Shown one piece after another: positions 9,303 through 20,076 of a DNA stretch of 64,000 nucleotides; within the stretch, counting starts at the first letter, position 1, and each line of letters opens with the position of its first letter. Location of the stretch: positions 1,860,001 to 1,924,000 of the forward strand of contig JAGPXD010000001.1 in NCBI GenBank assembly GCA_020746995.1. Direction: 5' to 3'. The notes beneath the pieces are model-generated. The model saw only the letters and a list, made by a program, of their open reading frames with translations, had not been told where the DNA came from and did not search any database. The stretch comes from Plectosphaerella cucumerina (taxonomy: Eukaryota; Ascomycota; Sordariomycetes; Glomerellales; Plectosphaerellaceae). Position numbers and translations under genes: made by a program.

Positions 9303-11602
9303 GTTGGCGGTTGGTATGTCTGCGAGGTACAGAAATGTGAAGCTGGCTGGAGGCTTTGGAGTATAGGCTGAGGATTCGAAGGACGAGATGTGGCCGACGA
9401 ACAGACGGGGGACTCGAGGCACTTTATACACCTCCCGTCTCAACGAGGGACTTGCATCCCCAACAGCCCGAACCCCCGACAGAGGGGGGTGGGCATCGGC
9501 GGGCAGGGCGGGGTCTCGTGAGAATGGCGCTGGCCACAGATAGGCGACGGAATTAATAACACGGGGAACTAAACAATGGAGAGGGCGGGATGGACGGGCA
9601 CGAAACGGCTGTCACGGCAGGTCGGCGGCACCGCGACCGCGATGTCGGCTTGAGGCATTTCCACGCAATCCCCAGGCCCATCGCACCCGAAACATGGCAC
9701 TAGGACGCCCTGTGTCCGACGGTTTACCCCATACTTATCTCACTCCCAGGTACTAGTTCCCTGCCACCGCAGCCGGGGCGCATCACGGTACTCCTCGCCC
9801 GCCCCCTTTGCCCGCGCGCTACCTGCGCGGGAGGAGGCCCTAGATGTACCCGTACCTCCCCTGAAGCCCCCCAAGTCCTCGCATTCGCCCGAGGAAGGGC
9901 CCCGCGACGGGGCGGAAAGCTTGAATCAGGACGGCGGAGACGGGGGCCCATGCAGGGCCATCCCAAGCCGTCTCTGAGCGCGGCCAGGACAGGGACGGAC
10001 TGGCCGTGCGGGTTTGCGGTCGAGGGACCTCCCTTTTCCGGCCTGGTCGGCCGCACACGCGCATTTCGCATCGCATCGTTGACTGCGAGGCGGAAATTTC
10101 CTGTCGCTTCAAGCTGTGTTGCGAGTGCGGGCGTCGTGGAGGGGACGACGTTGCCGGTTGTGTCTCGGCACCCTCGAGGCCGAGGAGGAGGGCGAGGAAA
10201 ACGTTGCAGTGGCGGACATCAGATTGAACAAGTGGGAATAGGGGATCCAGGGGGGCTTGCCGGGAAGCCGGGTGCGAGCGATCAGCCGCAAAAGACGGAG
10301 GATGTGGCGGTCTGTCCTCGACTGCCACTGCAGCCAGTGGTGTTTCCGAGGGGGGGCGGGAAGGCACAGGGAGGACGACCGGAGAAGTCGGCGGCGTCGA
10401 GGGGTACCTTGCCGTGCGCTGTGTCTTCAGCGGCTTCTAGAAGTATTCCCCACTGACCGAAGCCCTTTCTCCAAGTACCGCATCGTCCAAGTTCAGTGGG
10501 GGTGCGTCAATCGGCCGAGGCACATTTTCGCTGCGAAGGAACTTGCGACCAACCCCCACTGACGCCAAAGCACGCCACCGCTCCATCGGTGTCACGGTTC
10601 CGACACCGACACCCGAAGTCCACGGTGTCTTCGCCCGTCCAGCCGTCCTCCCGTCGCCGTCGAGCGAACCCGAAGACGAAAGCGATTGGCGGCCGCAAAA
10701 GAGCCGCCTGACCCGGCCGGGCAGTCTAGGGGGCTACCGCCATGCGAACGCGGGTATCTCTGTCAGGATGCTTGTCAGACCCGGGCCGGCGACGTTTCCA
10801 CTCAGTCCTTCTCTCTCGGGCTGACTGACTGACGCAATTACACTGAGCATCATGTCAGCCTTCATCGTCAACTGACTATCCCAGGGACGCGTTCCTTGCA
10901 AACATCCCACGCATCGCACTCGCTCCCGGCATAGTTGTTCATGCGTCCATCTGCCTATTACCACATCACCATCCATTGGCGTCTGGCACGACTCGTTGTA
11001 CGCGCAGGCTCGCCGCATCTTCTCCCGACAGGACCCCCGATCGACACGGCCACGTCGGCGCACCTCGGCGGTCGAGTGGCCGCCCAACAAGCGGGCCAGT
11101 CGCCTCTCGACCCGGGAACATGACATCAGAGCATGAATGCCGGCAATTCGAATGCGAAAGACGTAACCGTCGGTTTTAAAGTTCATATTAGTCCTGCCCC
11201 GGATGAGGTTGGTGGCGTGGTCTGGGGTAAGATGCCTGAAAACCGGTCGCCAACTCCGAGCCCGGTGCTCGGCCGATGCGCCGCCTCTCAGCCGTTGGTC
11301 ATAACATCCGCGGATAGGGAGAGGGATAAGATTTCTTCCGTCGATTTGGACGAAACCTAGTTACTCAGCACTTGGACATCCACGGGATGTACCAGCTCAA
11401 GGTGATGCTGGCCTCGCTGTCGGCCAACTCTTCCAGTCACTCTTCACGTGCCTTCGGTCATGTGACATGTACTGTGAACCGTGGTCCATCCCATTTCATG
11501 AACGGCTATACTAACGTAAGGAAGAGGTATTGTGGTACAGTCTACAACGGTACTACCCATAAAAGTGGCGCGCGCGTCTCGAGGTATCTATCGTCCCGTC
11601 TT
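9303..11602. other. 2.3-kb intergenic region without a supported gene
   Basis: This is the upstream region of the 65-residue gene and the 3' flank of IDH2. GC-rich open frames on both strands (for example 9840-10367 minus and 10734-11186 minus) overlap one another and look random. An 8-bp inverted repeat (TCGGTGTC 10586-10593 / GACACCGA 10602-10609) and a CACGTG at 11445-11450 are the only discrete motifs I noted. Confidence 0.45.
9423..9428 (-). promoter_or_regulatory. TATA box of the 65-residue protein gene
   Basis: TATAAA on the minus strand, about 120 bp upstream of the inferred ATG at 9302. The interval is a plausible 5' leader and may contain a small 5' UTR intron ending near 9321. Confidence 0.5.
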
Positions 11603-13120
11603 TTACAGCTTGGAAATAATGGCGCCCGCGAACTCGTGGGTCTTGGCCTTGCCGCCCAGGTCACCGGTCAGCATCTTGCCCTCGGCGAGGGTCGCGAAGG
11701 CGGCCTTCTCGATCCTGTCGGCGTACTCGTTCAGCTCCATGTGCCTCAGCATCATCATGGAGCTGAGCAGGAGGGCGGTGGGGTTGGCCAGGCCCTTGCC
11801 GGCAATGTCGGGGGCGGAGCCGTGGACGGCCTCGAAGATGGAGCACTCGTCGCCAATGTTGCCCGAGGGCGTCAGGCCGAGACCGCCGATGAGACCGGCG
11901 CACATGTCGGAGAGAATGTCACCGTACAGGTTGGGCATGACCAGGACCTTGTCGTTGTAGGGGACGGGGTCGGTGACCATCTTGAGGCACGAGTTGTCGA
12001 GGAGCTCGGCGTCGAACTCGATGTGGGGGAAGTCCTTGGCGACCTCGCGGGCGACGTTGAGGAACAGACCGTCGGACATCTTCATGATGGTGGCCTTGTG
12101 GACGACGCGGACCTTCTTGCGGCCGATGGCATCGGCGTGCTGGAAGGCGAAGCGCAGGACGCGCTCGGAAGCCTCGCGGGTGATGAGCTTGATGCTCTGG
12201 ACGACGCCATCGACGACGACGTGCTCGATGCCAGAGTACTCGCCCTCGGTGTTCTCACGGATGAGGACAGTGTCGACGTTGCTGTAGGGGGTCTCGTAAC
12301 CGGCGACCGAGCGGCAGGGGCGCAGGTTAGCGAAGAGGTTGAAGGTGCGGCGGAGAGTCAGGTTCAGGGAGACGTGGCCCTTGCCGATGGGGGTCTGAGG
12401 GGGCGCGTCAGTCACCGTTGTCACAGGAGGCGCAGAGCGCTGCCAGAGCTGACGGGAGCAGACGGGCTACTTACGGCAAGGGGACCCTTGAGGGCAATCT
12501 TGTTCTTCTTGATGCTCTCAATGGCGGCATCGGGGATGGCAGTCTTGCCATCCTTGAGGATGGGGGTGACATCAATGGGCTCCCAGGTAACGGGGGCCTA
12601 TGGCGGGTTGGTTAACCAAAAGTCTATGTTGTCGCATTGACAACCCGGCCTGCACGCGAGCTTACCTTGGCAGCAGCGAAGATGTCCTTGACGGCGTTGG
12701 AGATCTCGGGACCGATACCGTCACCCTCGATCAGGCTGACAGCGTAGTTGCCCTGGAGGGTGTGTCAGTTGAGATGTTCGCAGTAGAAACCCGTATTGTA
12801 TCCAGCAGCGCCTTCGATCCCATTGAGTGATTTAGGTAGCGCTGATCTGGTCGCATGTGACGGGAGGCGACGTGGAGGAGAGTCGGCAGAGACGTACGTT
12901 GGAGTCCTTGACACCGTTGAACTTGGCCACCCGCTCGGCCTGCGAAGCGAAGTACCTCTGGTTCTGTTTGGGCGCGCCCGTGTCAGTTAAAAAGTGCCGC
13001 GGCAGACTTGGGGCCAGCGAAGCTATTCCGTACCTGGAGAGAGATGGCACCGGCGGCGCGGGGAGCCAGGCGGAAGGACTGCCTCCCAATGGGCGCGGAG
13101 AATGCACGTGCGGCCAGCAT
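11603..13120 (-). CDS. IDH2: Isocitrate dehydrogenase [NAD], subunit 2, mitochondrial
   Basis: Five exons: 13034-13120, 12898-12963, 12666-12752, 12475-12597 and 11603-12394, all joined in phase 0 by GT-AG introns, give 384 residues, the usual length. The first exon encodes a basic, Ala/Arg-rich mitochondrial presequence. The body shows the GDGIGPEI nucleotide-binding start, RENTEGEYSG substrate motif, VHKATIMK catalytic lysine region and the NLYGDILSD...GLTPSGNIG dehydrogenase signature with metal-binding aspartates. The C-terminus ends in the TGDLGG segment. It converts isocitrate plus NAD to 2-oxoglutarate in the TCA cycle as the catalytic subunit of an octamer with Idh1. The VVQSIKLITREASERV stretch favours Idh2 over Idh1. 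It is transcribed divergently from SEC5. Confidence 0.94.
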
Positions 13121-13742
13121 TGTGAAGATGTTGAAAGCAATTGATGAACCTGACAGCTGCGCAACGGGAGAAAGACCGGCCGAGTTCAGGTACAGTCCAG
13201 AAAAGTCGTCGATTGTCCGTGGTTGGAGAACCTTGGGTAGGATGGGTTGCAAAGAAAACGAGAGCCGACGGCATCAAATCAAGGCCGAGCCGACCCGCGT
13301 AAACAGCGACGAACTCCGAGGGGCCAAGCCACAGTTGCTGTGGGGCGGCCCGGAAAATACCGCCTGGAAGCTGTGGCGCTCTCGGTCGGGCGGCAGAACT
13401 GAAAGGCGGACACGCGATCCTCCGAGTCTCGGTGAACAGCCAACCGCTAGACGCACGGCCTCGGTGAAGCCAGTCATCAAGTCCAGGTCCTGGCCATTGG
13501 GGGCCGTCCCGAGACATCTCCAGTATTGAAGCTTCGAGTCGGGGACGTCGCGCACCTCAGCTGATTCGCGGCACCACACACACCGCCCACATCAGGTCTT
13601 TACTTACCTCGACCGCGTCCTCCATTGAACATCTTTTCGAACTGGTGCCAGCACCACCTCTCGCGACTCGAAGGAGCTTGGACGCCTGCGCCAATGTTGC
13701 GATCCTCCCCACCTTCCAGCTCGTTCAACTAAGCCCGGAATC
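13121..13742. other. Divergent promoter region, IDH2 / SEC5
   Basis: The 622 bases separate two divergent housekeeping genes and presumably carry both promoters and 5' leaders. I see no extra coding exon and no strong TATA box. Confidence 0.5.
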
Positions 13743-16700
13743 ATGGGCGACTACCAACGAACGGTCCTCGAGTTTTACGGGCTCCCCAACCCGTACCCAA
13801 CCGAGTGGCCCGCCGAGAAGAATGTCAGCGATGCATCCGACGACGAGCTCGACAAGAAGACCACGAAGCTAGCGCGCCGCAAGTCCAAGTACCAGGCCCT
13901 GGAACGAGCCGCCAGTGATCGAAGGAGCACGATACCCGGGTCGCAGTCAGAGAAGGGAGGAGTGGGCAATATCGTGCAAAAAGATGAGCCGGACCCATTA
14001 GGCACGACCGACAGCGTCGTCAGAACGTTGAGACAGCTCGGCCTCTCTGTTCAGGATGATACCCGTCTCCGTAGGCACCCTCCTTGCCCCATCTGATGGA
14101 GGCCATCGCTGACTGATTCTCCAGGAAACCGATTCCTACTCTCGTCGACGACCTTCACACCGGCTCTGTTCCTGTCGCAGATGCACCCGACTGCCGACAC
14201 TCGGGACTTACTTGCAGGCCTTGATGTTCTCTCCCAGTCCATCGATCAAAAGTCAGCCTCGCTGAAGGTCTTGGTAGAGAGCAACTTCGAACGCTTCGTC
14301 AAGGCCAAGGCCACAATTGACAATGTGTACAAGGAGATGAAGTACCGTGGCACGGAGCCTCCCTCGTCCACCTCTCAGCACCGACGGAACCACTCTCGCC
14401 ATGCCAGCAGGACCAGCTTCCGCAATAGTGCCAGCGGTGGCATCGGCCTTGGCGGCTCGCTCGCCTCACCTCCCCCCGATACCCGCAAGAAGAACGCGAT
14501 CGTGAAGGAGAGCGAGTATGGTGTTAGTGGCATCAAGACGCCTCTTCTTGAGGTCTCGGCCAAAGCTGAGGAAGTCTGGGGACCTGCAATTGGCGGCCGA
14601 GAAAAGGAAGAAGCGCTCAGAACCGTCTCTGCGTTCCTGAACAAGTTCAACGACTACATCGAGCTTGGCTCCTCCGTGGCCGACAGCATCAAAAGACGGG
14701 ATTTCGAAACACTTGTGGAGGACTACAACAAGGCCCGGAGATTCGCCGACGACACCCGCAGGATGGCCGAGAGCATTGGCTCGGGCAAGGCCACCGACGC
14801 GCAGCTCTATCAGCTTCTTGTTGCGTCGAGGATGTGGCAGGATGTCGACGAGCACATTCAACTGTTCAAGCGAGACAACTTCCGACGGCTGGTGTCACTT
14901 CATGGCATGTCCAAGACGGAGCACCTGGCAGGACAGCCGCAGGACCAGCACATGGAGCTTATCAGCCTGCTTCTCGAACTGGGCGTTGACGATAACCCCA
15001 TTTGGCTCTGGCTTGCGAGCCGGTACGAGTATCTGAAGGGCAAGATCCAGCAGACCGGGGACCGCACCAAGGTGGAGATTGAGGTCCTTCGAAGACGCCT
15101 GGCGAACGGCGAACAACCAGCGGCGCACTTGCTGTCGTCGCACCTTCGTGGTCTCGGCCGCCAGTCAGTTGAAAACAGGATCTCCACCGTGGACACGCCG
15201 GACATCATTGAGCTCTGGGAGAAGATTGTGCAGTTCCTGTCTAGCCTCTTGTCGGCCCAGGGCATTCTGGGCGAGGTGGTGGAGTTCTGGAATACCGTGG
15301 AAGGCTTCATCGAGGGCAAGACCCAGAGGACACTGCCGACTGGCTACAATGGGGAGTCACGACAACATCACATGCTCTCCGACCAGGCGATTACAGATCT
15401 GCGCAAAGGCGTCGTCGAGCTTGCCGACATGATCCGGGAGGTCGTCTACCTGTTCTTCGCTGGCCTTCCCCCAGAAGACATCTCCCTCCTCTTCTCGCCT
15501 TTGCCCACGACCCCAAACACTCCAAAGTCGGCTGGCCTGCCTGGGAGCCTGACGCCTACAGCGATGAGAGACCCTCGATTCGTCTTAGACATCAACAACA
15601 TCCCGCCACCGTCGCCTAAGCGGGGCGAGGCCTGGGAGAAATTTGCATTCTGGCCGCCTCACTCCAACTCAGTCAGTGGCGTACACTACCTGGCGAAGAT
15701 GCTCGCCCTCGTAGGCTCGGGCGCGGCAGATCTCGCCGGTCTCGCGCCTGTCAAGGTGGCCTCTGACGGCGGGGTCGTAGACGGCCTGAGAACTCTCGTG
15801 GGTGCCGCAAGAGAGCGATGCGTCACAGCTATCTGCGCGGCATGGAACAAGGACGCGGAGAACATCAAGTACGTGGAAGATTGGTACCGATCACCAGACT
15901 CTGGCGATGTGACCCGCATGCCATCGACGTTTGCGGCCTTCGAGGGGGCTCTCCTTGCCGGCATGCAGAAGATTCTGTACATCTCGGAGGCAATGTCCAA
16001 GCCTGGAGCTGGGGATATTGTGCTTGCGCCGCCTTCGAAGTTGCTGCAAATGGTGAGGAGCCAGTACGTCACGACCCTTTACAAGGCCCTCAGTGGCATG
16101 GTAGAGAACGCGGAGCGGTCGGTGAAGAAGGCCGATGACGACTGGACGACAGACATGGACGGATCCATTGCCACCACGGCACCACCGCCCACTAAAGGCG
16201 CGCGGGGAGCCTTGGATGCCAGGGATCGGGTAAGCCCCCTTTCTCTCATATGGAGATGTGATTGCTAACGATGTCAGAATGTCCGTATGCTCGTCACGCT
16301 GAGCAATCTCCAGGCTCTGCGAAGCCAGGTCGTGCCAAACCTCAACACTCAGTTCGAAAATGCCTTTTCTGTCAAGCTCACGGACGAGTCCAAAACCATC
16401 CGTGACGTTCTCGGCCAGATTGACGCTCGTCTTTTCCAGTCCTACACCAAACCGTCCATCGAAGCACTGCGCAACATCGTGCGCAAGGGTATCACGGCCG
16501 AGGGGTGGGCGCCGCCAGCGGGCGAGAAGCCCCGCGAGGCCAGGCCATACGTCTACGAGACGCTGCTGTGCCTCGTGCTCGTGCATACCCAAGTGTCCAC
16601 GACGGCGGTGTCGCTCACGTCTCAGGTTCTCTCATACCTTCTGGAGCAGACGTCGCGCGAGCTCCTCGAGGCCTTCCGTACACGCGAGAGGTACACCCTC

Positions 16701-17015
16701 GGCGGGCTGATGCAGGCAACCCTCGACGTCGAGTTTGTGGCGCAGACGCTCAGCCAGTACACGACGGACAAGGCATCTCAGCTACAGAGCGAGATCTACC
16801 AGGAACTTGACAGCCGCACGGATAACGACGCGCGGGCGCGCCTGCAGAGTGAGCTGCCCGATATGCGGAGCGTGCTCAAGCGGCTTCGGGAGGCGAGCAA
16901 GAATGAGTTTGCGTGCTTCAAGAAGCTTAAGCGGCCTGGGCCAGGCGGTGGCGGCGGCCCGGAGAGGAGGGACACGGGGGCATCGGCTTCGAGCGTGGGC
17001 ACGGGCAAGGGCTAG
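13743..17015 (+). CDS. SEC5: Exocyst complex component SEC5
   Basis: Exons 13743-14070, 14125-16229 and 16278-17015, with introns of 54 and 48 nt (branch sites CTGACTGA and TGCTAAC), give 1,056 residues. The N-terminus (LEFYGLPNPYPTEW) and the segment spanning the first junction (LSSTTFTPALFLSQMHPTADTRDLLAGL) are typical of fungal Sec5. A Ser-rich insert follows, and the rest is the all-helical rod of CATCHR-family exocyst subunits. Role: part of the octameric complex that tethers secretory vesicles to the plasma membrane at sites of polarised growth, the hyphal tip in filamentous fungi. The C-terminal 40 residues are Gly-rich and low complexity. Confidence 0.93.
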
Positions 17016-17457
17016 GCGCCCTCTGTCCTGTCCACATCGGACTCGAGCACGGCTGTCGATGGACAGACGCTGGTAGATCGGGGGAGTCGGGGAAGCAACA
17101 GGATTGCAGAACTGTTCAACCGGTCTTGGGGGCGGTCGAGCTAGGGAGTCGTGGGATTCAAACAGAGCGTGTTTTGACATCTGGACATTGTGAGAGTCGT
17201 GCAAGAACATTGACATCAGACAGGAAGAGAGCCCTCTCGACAGTCACGATTTACCGTCACGCAAACGCCTGATGCGAAACCCCAAACTTTTTTGATTGCC
17301 TAAACGCCGGTCTTCTTTTCCCTTTTTCCATCCCCCACGCCGTGAGCGTTTCATCAATGGTATACATTTAAAGTCGTTAGTCATTATATCTAGTGTGAGT
17401 CGTAGTTTTCATTCCGGTGCATCGGTGTTGAGAAGCAGGTTTGGCGTCATCTGTCCC
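17016..17457. other. Convergent 3' region, SEC5 / zinc-finger factor gene
   Basis: The 442 bases carry the two 3' UTRs. The centre (17280-17420) is more AT-rich than the flanks. No gene seen. Confidence 0.5.
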
Positions 17458-20076
17458 CTAGGCGAGCTGGTCCTGGGGGAGATGGGTGGTCTGGTGGACA
17501 AAGGCGTTGGCATTGGCGTCGGCGTCGTGCTTCGCCGTGTTGGCGTCTTGGCTGGCCGTGTCCGCGTCGCGGTGGGGGAGCAGGACGAGGCCGGAGAAGT
17601 AGAACTCGAGGGAGCGGGAGCTCTCGGGGCTGAAGGCGCAGTGTTCTAGGCGGTCGACCACGTCGTCGTCTATGTCTGTGTTAGGGAGCGAGAGAAAAAA
17701 CATCAGGATGCGGAGCTTACAGTGGAGGTTGAGAGCGTTGAAGAACTCGGCGGTCACGGGATCTTTGGCGTCAGCGACTGCGAGGCGGCCGTCGGGGCCG
17801 CGGAATGTCTTGGGGTGTGCCTTGCGCAGGGTGAGGAGCATCTTGAGGAGCTCCGCGATCTCGTGGCCCTGTGCGGTGAAGGCAGAGGGGGGCCGCTCAA
17901 GCGGCCAGCGCTGGCGGAAGTCCTCCATCTCCCAGACCTTGATGGTCCACGTCGTCTTCTCTAAGCAGTGGAGCAGGATGAGAATGGCGAGGTAGACGTC
18001 AAAGTGGATGCTCGTCTTGCCGTTCTCGAGACAACGCTGCAGCTCGCTTACGAGTTTGTGGGAGACGGCGTTGGCCTTGCGCTCGGCAGCGGCCGACAGC
18101 TGCCAGGTCATGAGGTTGTAGATGTCTTGCTCCGTGGCAGCAACATCTTCGGGCCCCCTAGGCACGAGCTCGCCCTGGCGCTCCTCGAAGATGCACCAGC
18201 TACGCTCGCGGTCGAGGATCTCGACGAGGCCCCAGAGGTCGATGGCGCGCTTGAGGAGGTCGCCCGTCTTATTCTCTGCTTTTTGGGCGAAGTCGAGAAC
18301 GACACGGATGAACTGCGAGGGCTCCCTGTCGATGAGGAGCGGTAGCATTTCGGCCAGGTAAGTCTCCATGCGGGCGGGGAGGTCCTCGGTGTCCTGATCG
18401 ATCATGACAACGCGGAAGGACTCGGCGGCAGCGGGTTGGGCAGGGTCTTGCTTCTCCGGGTCCGCATCCGAGGCAGTGGCAGAGGCGGCCTGGCGAGGGG
18501 TGACGAGGGACGCAAGGCTCATGGGGATACTATCGTTCCAGAGCGAGACGCGCAGCTTTGTACCGTTCTGGAGGAGCTGGAAGGAGCTGCGGGCCTGGTT
18601 GACGCGGTTCTGGGCGAGGACTACGATGAGGCCGGCCGAGTAGAGCGTCAGGGCCTGGCTGAGATGAGTACGGATGCATGGATAGGTCCAGTGACGGGGG
18701 CCCTGGATTTTGCGGCACTGGTCACAGGGGTCGTTGAGGCCGCAGGTCTTGCGCAGGATGCGGCAGCGGATGCAGGCGCCCTTCTTACGAGCGGCCTGGA
18801 CCTCCTTGCGGCGGACTGGGTTATAGGCCTTGCGCTTGTGCTCGCTGCGTAGGCCGTTGCCGATGGTCATGCGGGTGCCGCCGCGGATGGGGGACGAGAG
18901 AGGCTGCTGGCGGCCGAGAGCGGGCAGTACGGGGTTGGAGGCGACATAGGACATCTCGCCCCAGGGGTGGTGCTGTGCTGGGGGAGCAGGAGGAGGAGGC
19001 GTGGGCGCCGGCAGGGCGGGAGGTGTGGGAGCGGCCGAGTGGTGCTGGGACTGGGACTGCGAGTGCGACTGCTCGGGGGTGCTGCGGTCTACGGCGTCGG
19101 CATCGGCATCGGGCATCTGGTCGTCTGCCTGAGAGGACGCGGCCTGCTCTGAGAGATCGGCCAGGCTGGCCTCGATCATGGCGTGGTCAAGCCTCGCGTT
19201 GTCTGCTACGACGGCAGCGGCAGCAGCGGCCACTGCAACGGCCAAGCCGGCCGAGTCGATAGGAGCTGCCTGGGGTGGCTGGGACGGTTGGGTTACGGCC
19301 TGGAGATGCTCGAGTCTCTCTTCGGTGGTGCCGGCGAGGTAGGCCATGGGGTCTCCGTTGTCATCGGGGTACGGCATGTGCGGGTCGGCTTCCGTTGGCT
19401 TGGGGTCCTGGGCAGGCTGGCCGGCGCTGTTGGCGAGGCCGTCGACTTTGGAACCTTGACTTTGAGGGTTCATCTCGTAGCTTGGGGGAGGGTGGTCCAG
19501 GGTGAATTGCTCCTGAAGCTCGAAGCCGTGGTCATGATGATGGGGTTCCGGGTGCTGGGGTTGGTGCTGCTGAGGTTGCGGGAGCTGCTGGTGGTGTTGG
19601 TGACTTTCGAGGCCAGGGTCGACGTTGTCCATCTCCGTCTGAGGACTCAGGTCGTGGCTCGGGTCATGAGGACCGACCTGAGGACCTAGGTCATGGGCAC
19701 CGACCTGGCGCGAGGCCTCGGCCAGGGTGCGCAGAGCGGACCACGTCTCAGGGGCATCGGGGCCTGAGGGTACACCGGGTACACCAGATAGGCCATCGTG
19801 AAGGGAAGCGGCGGCACCAGTGAGGTTGAGGTTGAGAGTGCGCTGGGGCGAGTCTCCAGTGTGGAGACCAGCGAAGCCTAGGGCGGCGTTGATCCTCTCC
19901 TCGGGGCTGATGGCCGGACACTTTTCCGTGATGTGCTTGTGCAGGACCTCACCGCGACCCTTGGGAAAGTTCTCGCCGCAGAGCTTGCAGGTGTGAGGGT
20001 ACCTGTTGCTCGAGTCTGTGAGCTTGGGCCCCCGAGTAAAATACTCGCCGATGATGGGGTTCGGCTTTCTGCCCAT
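17458..20076 (-). CDS. Transcription factor with N-terminal BED-like CCHC finger and central Zn2Cys6-type cluster
   Basis: The start at MGRKPNPIIG (20076) is preferred over an in-frame ATG at 20124, because the zinc finger follows immediately. Residues about 22-55 hold a C-x2-C...H..C finger (C30, C33, H46/H48, C53) like BED/C2H2 fingers. At about residues 430-465 a cluster C-x2-C-x6-C-x5-C-x2-C-x12-C follows a basic stretch; the last spacing is longer than in Gal4. Between them is a Gln/His/Pro- and Ala-rich disordered region. The C-terminal 350 residues are helical, like the regulatory half of fungal C6 factors. A 45-nt GT-AG segment at 17676-17720 (GTAAGC donor, CTAAC branch, CACAG acceptor) is probably an intron; removed, the protein is 857 residues, retained 872. 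Targets are unknown. Confidence 0.8.
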   Translation of the reverse strand: MGRKPNPIIGEYFTRGPKLTDSSNRYPHTCKLCGENFPKGRGEVLHKHITEKCPAISPEERINAALGFAGLHTGDSPQRTLNLNLTGAAASLHDGLSGVPGVPSGPDAPETWSALRTLAEASRQVGAHDLGPQVGPHDPSHDLSPQTEMDNVDPGLESHQHHQQLPQPQQHQPQHPEPHHHDHGFELQEQFTLDHPPPSYEMNPQSQGSKVDGLANSAGQPAQDPKPTEADPHMPYPDDNGDPMAYLAGTTEERLEHLQAVTQPSQPPQAAPIDSAGLAVAVAAAAAAVVADNARLDHAMIEASLADLSEQAASSQADDQMPDADADAVDRSTPEQSHSQSQSQHHSAAPTPPALPAPTPPPPAPPAQHHPWGEMSYVASNPVLPALGRQQPLSSPIRGGTRMTIGNGLRSEHKRKAYNPVRRKEVQAARKKGACIRCRILRKTCGLNDPCDQCRKIQGPRHWTYPCIRTHLSQALTLYSAGLIVVLAQNRVNQARSSFQLLQNGTKLRVSLWNDSIPMSLASLVTPRQAASATASDADPEKQDPAQPAAAESFRVVMIDQDTEDLPARMETYLAEMLPLLIDREPSQFIRVVLDFAQKAENKTGDLLKRAIDLWGLVEILDRERSWCIFEERQGELVPRGPEDVAATEQDIYNLMTWQLSAAAERKANAVSHKLVSELQRCLENGKTSIHFDVYLAILILLHCLEKTTWTIKVWEMEDFRQRWPLERPPSAFTAQGHEIAELLKMLLTLRKAHPKTFRGPDGRLAVADAKDPVTAEFFNALNLHCKLRILMFFLSLPNTDIDDDVVDRLEHCAFSPESSRSLEFYFSGLVLLPHRDADTASQDANTAKHDADANANAFVHQTTHLPQDQLA

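Noticed and set aside
9840..11186. Possible genes in the IDH2 3' gap (for example 175 codons minus, 168 plus, 150 minus)
   Set aside because: They overlap on opposite strands and look like random translated GC-rich DNA rich in Pro, Arg and Ser.
11372..12640. A 422-codon open frame antisense to IDH2
   Set aside because: Runs across two real IDH2 introns and consists of complement-type low-complexity sequence.
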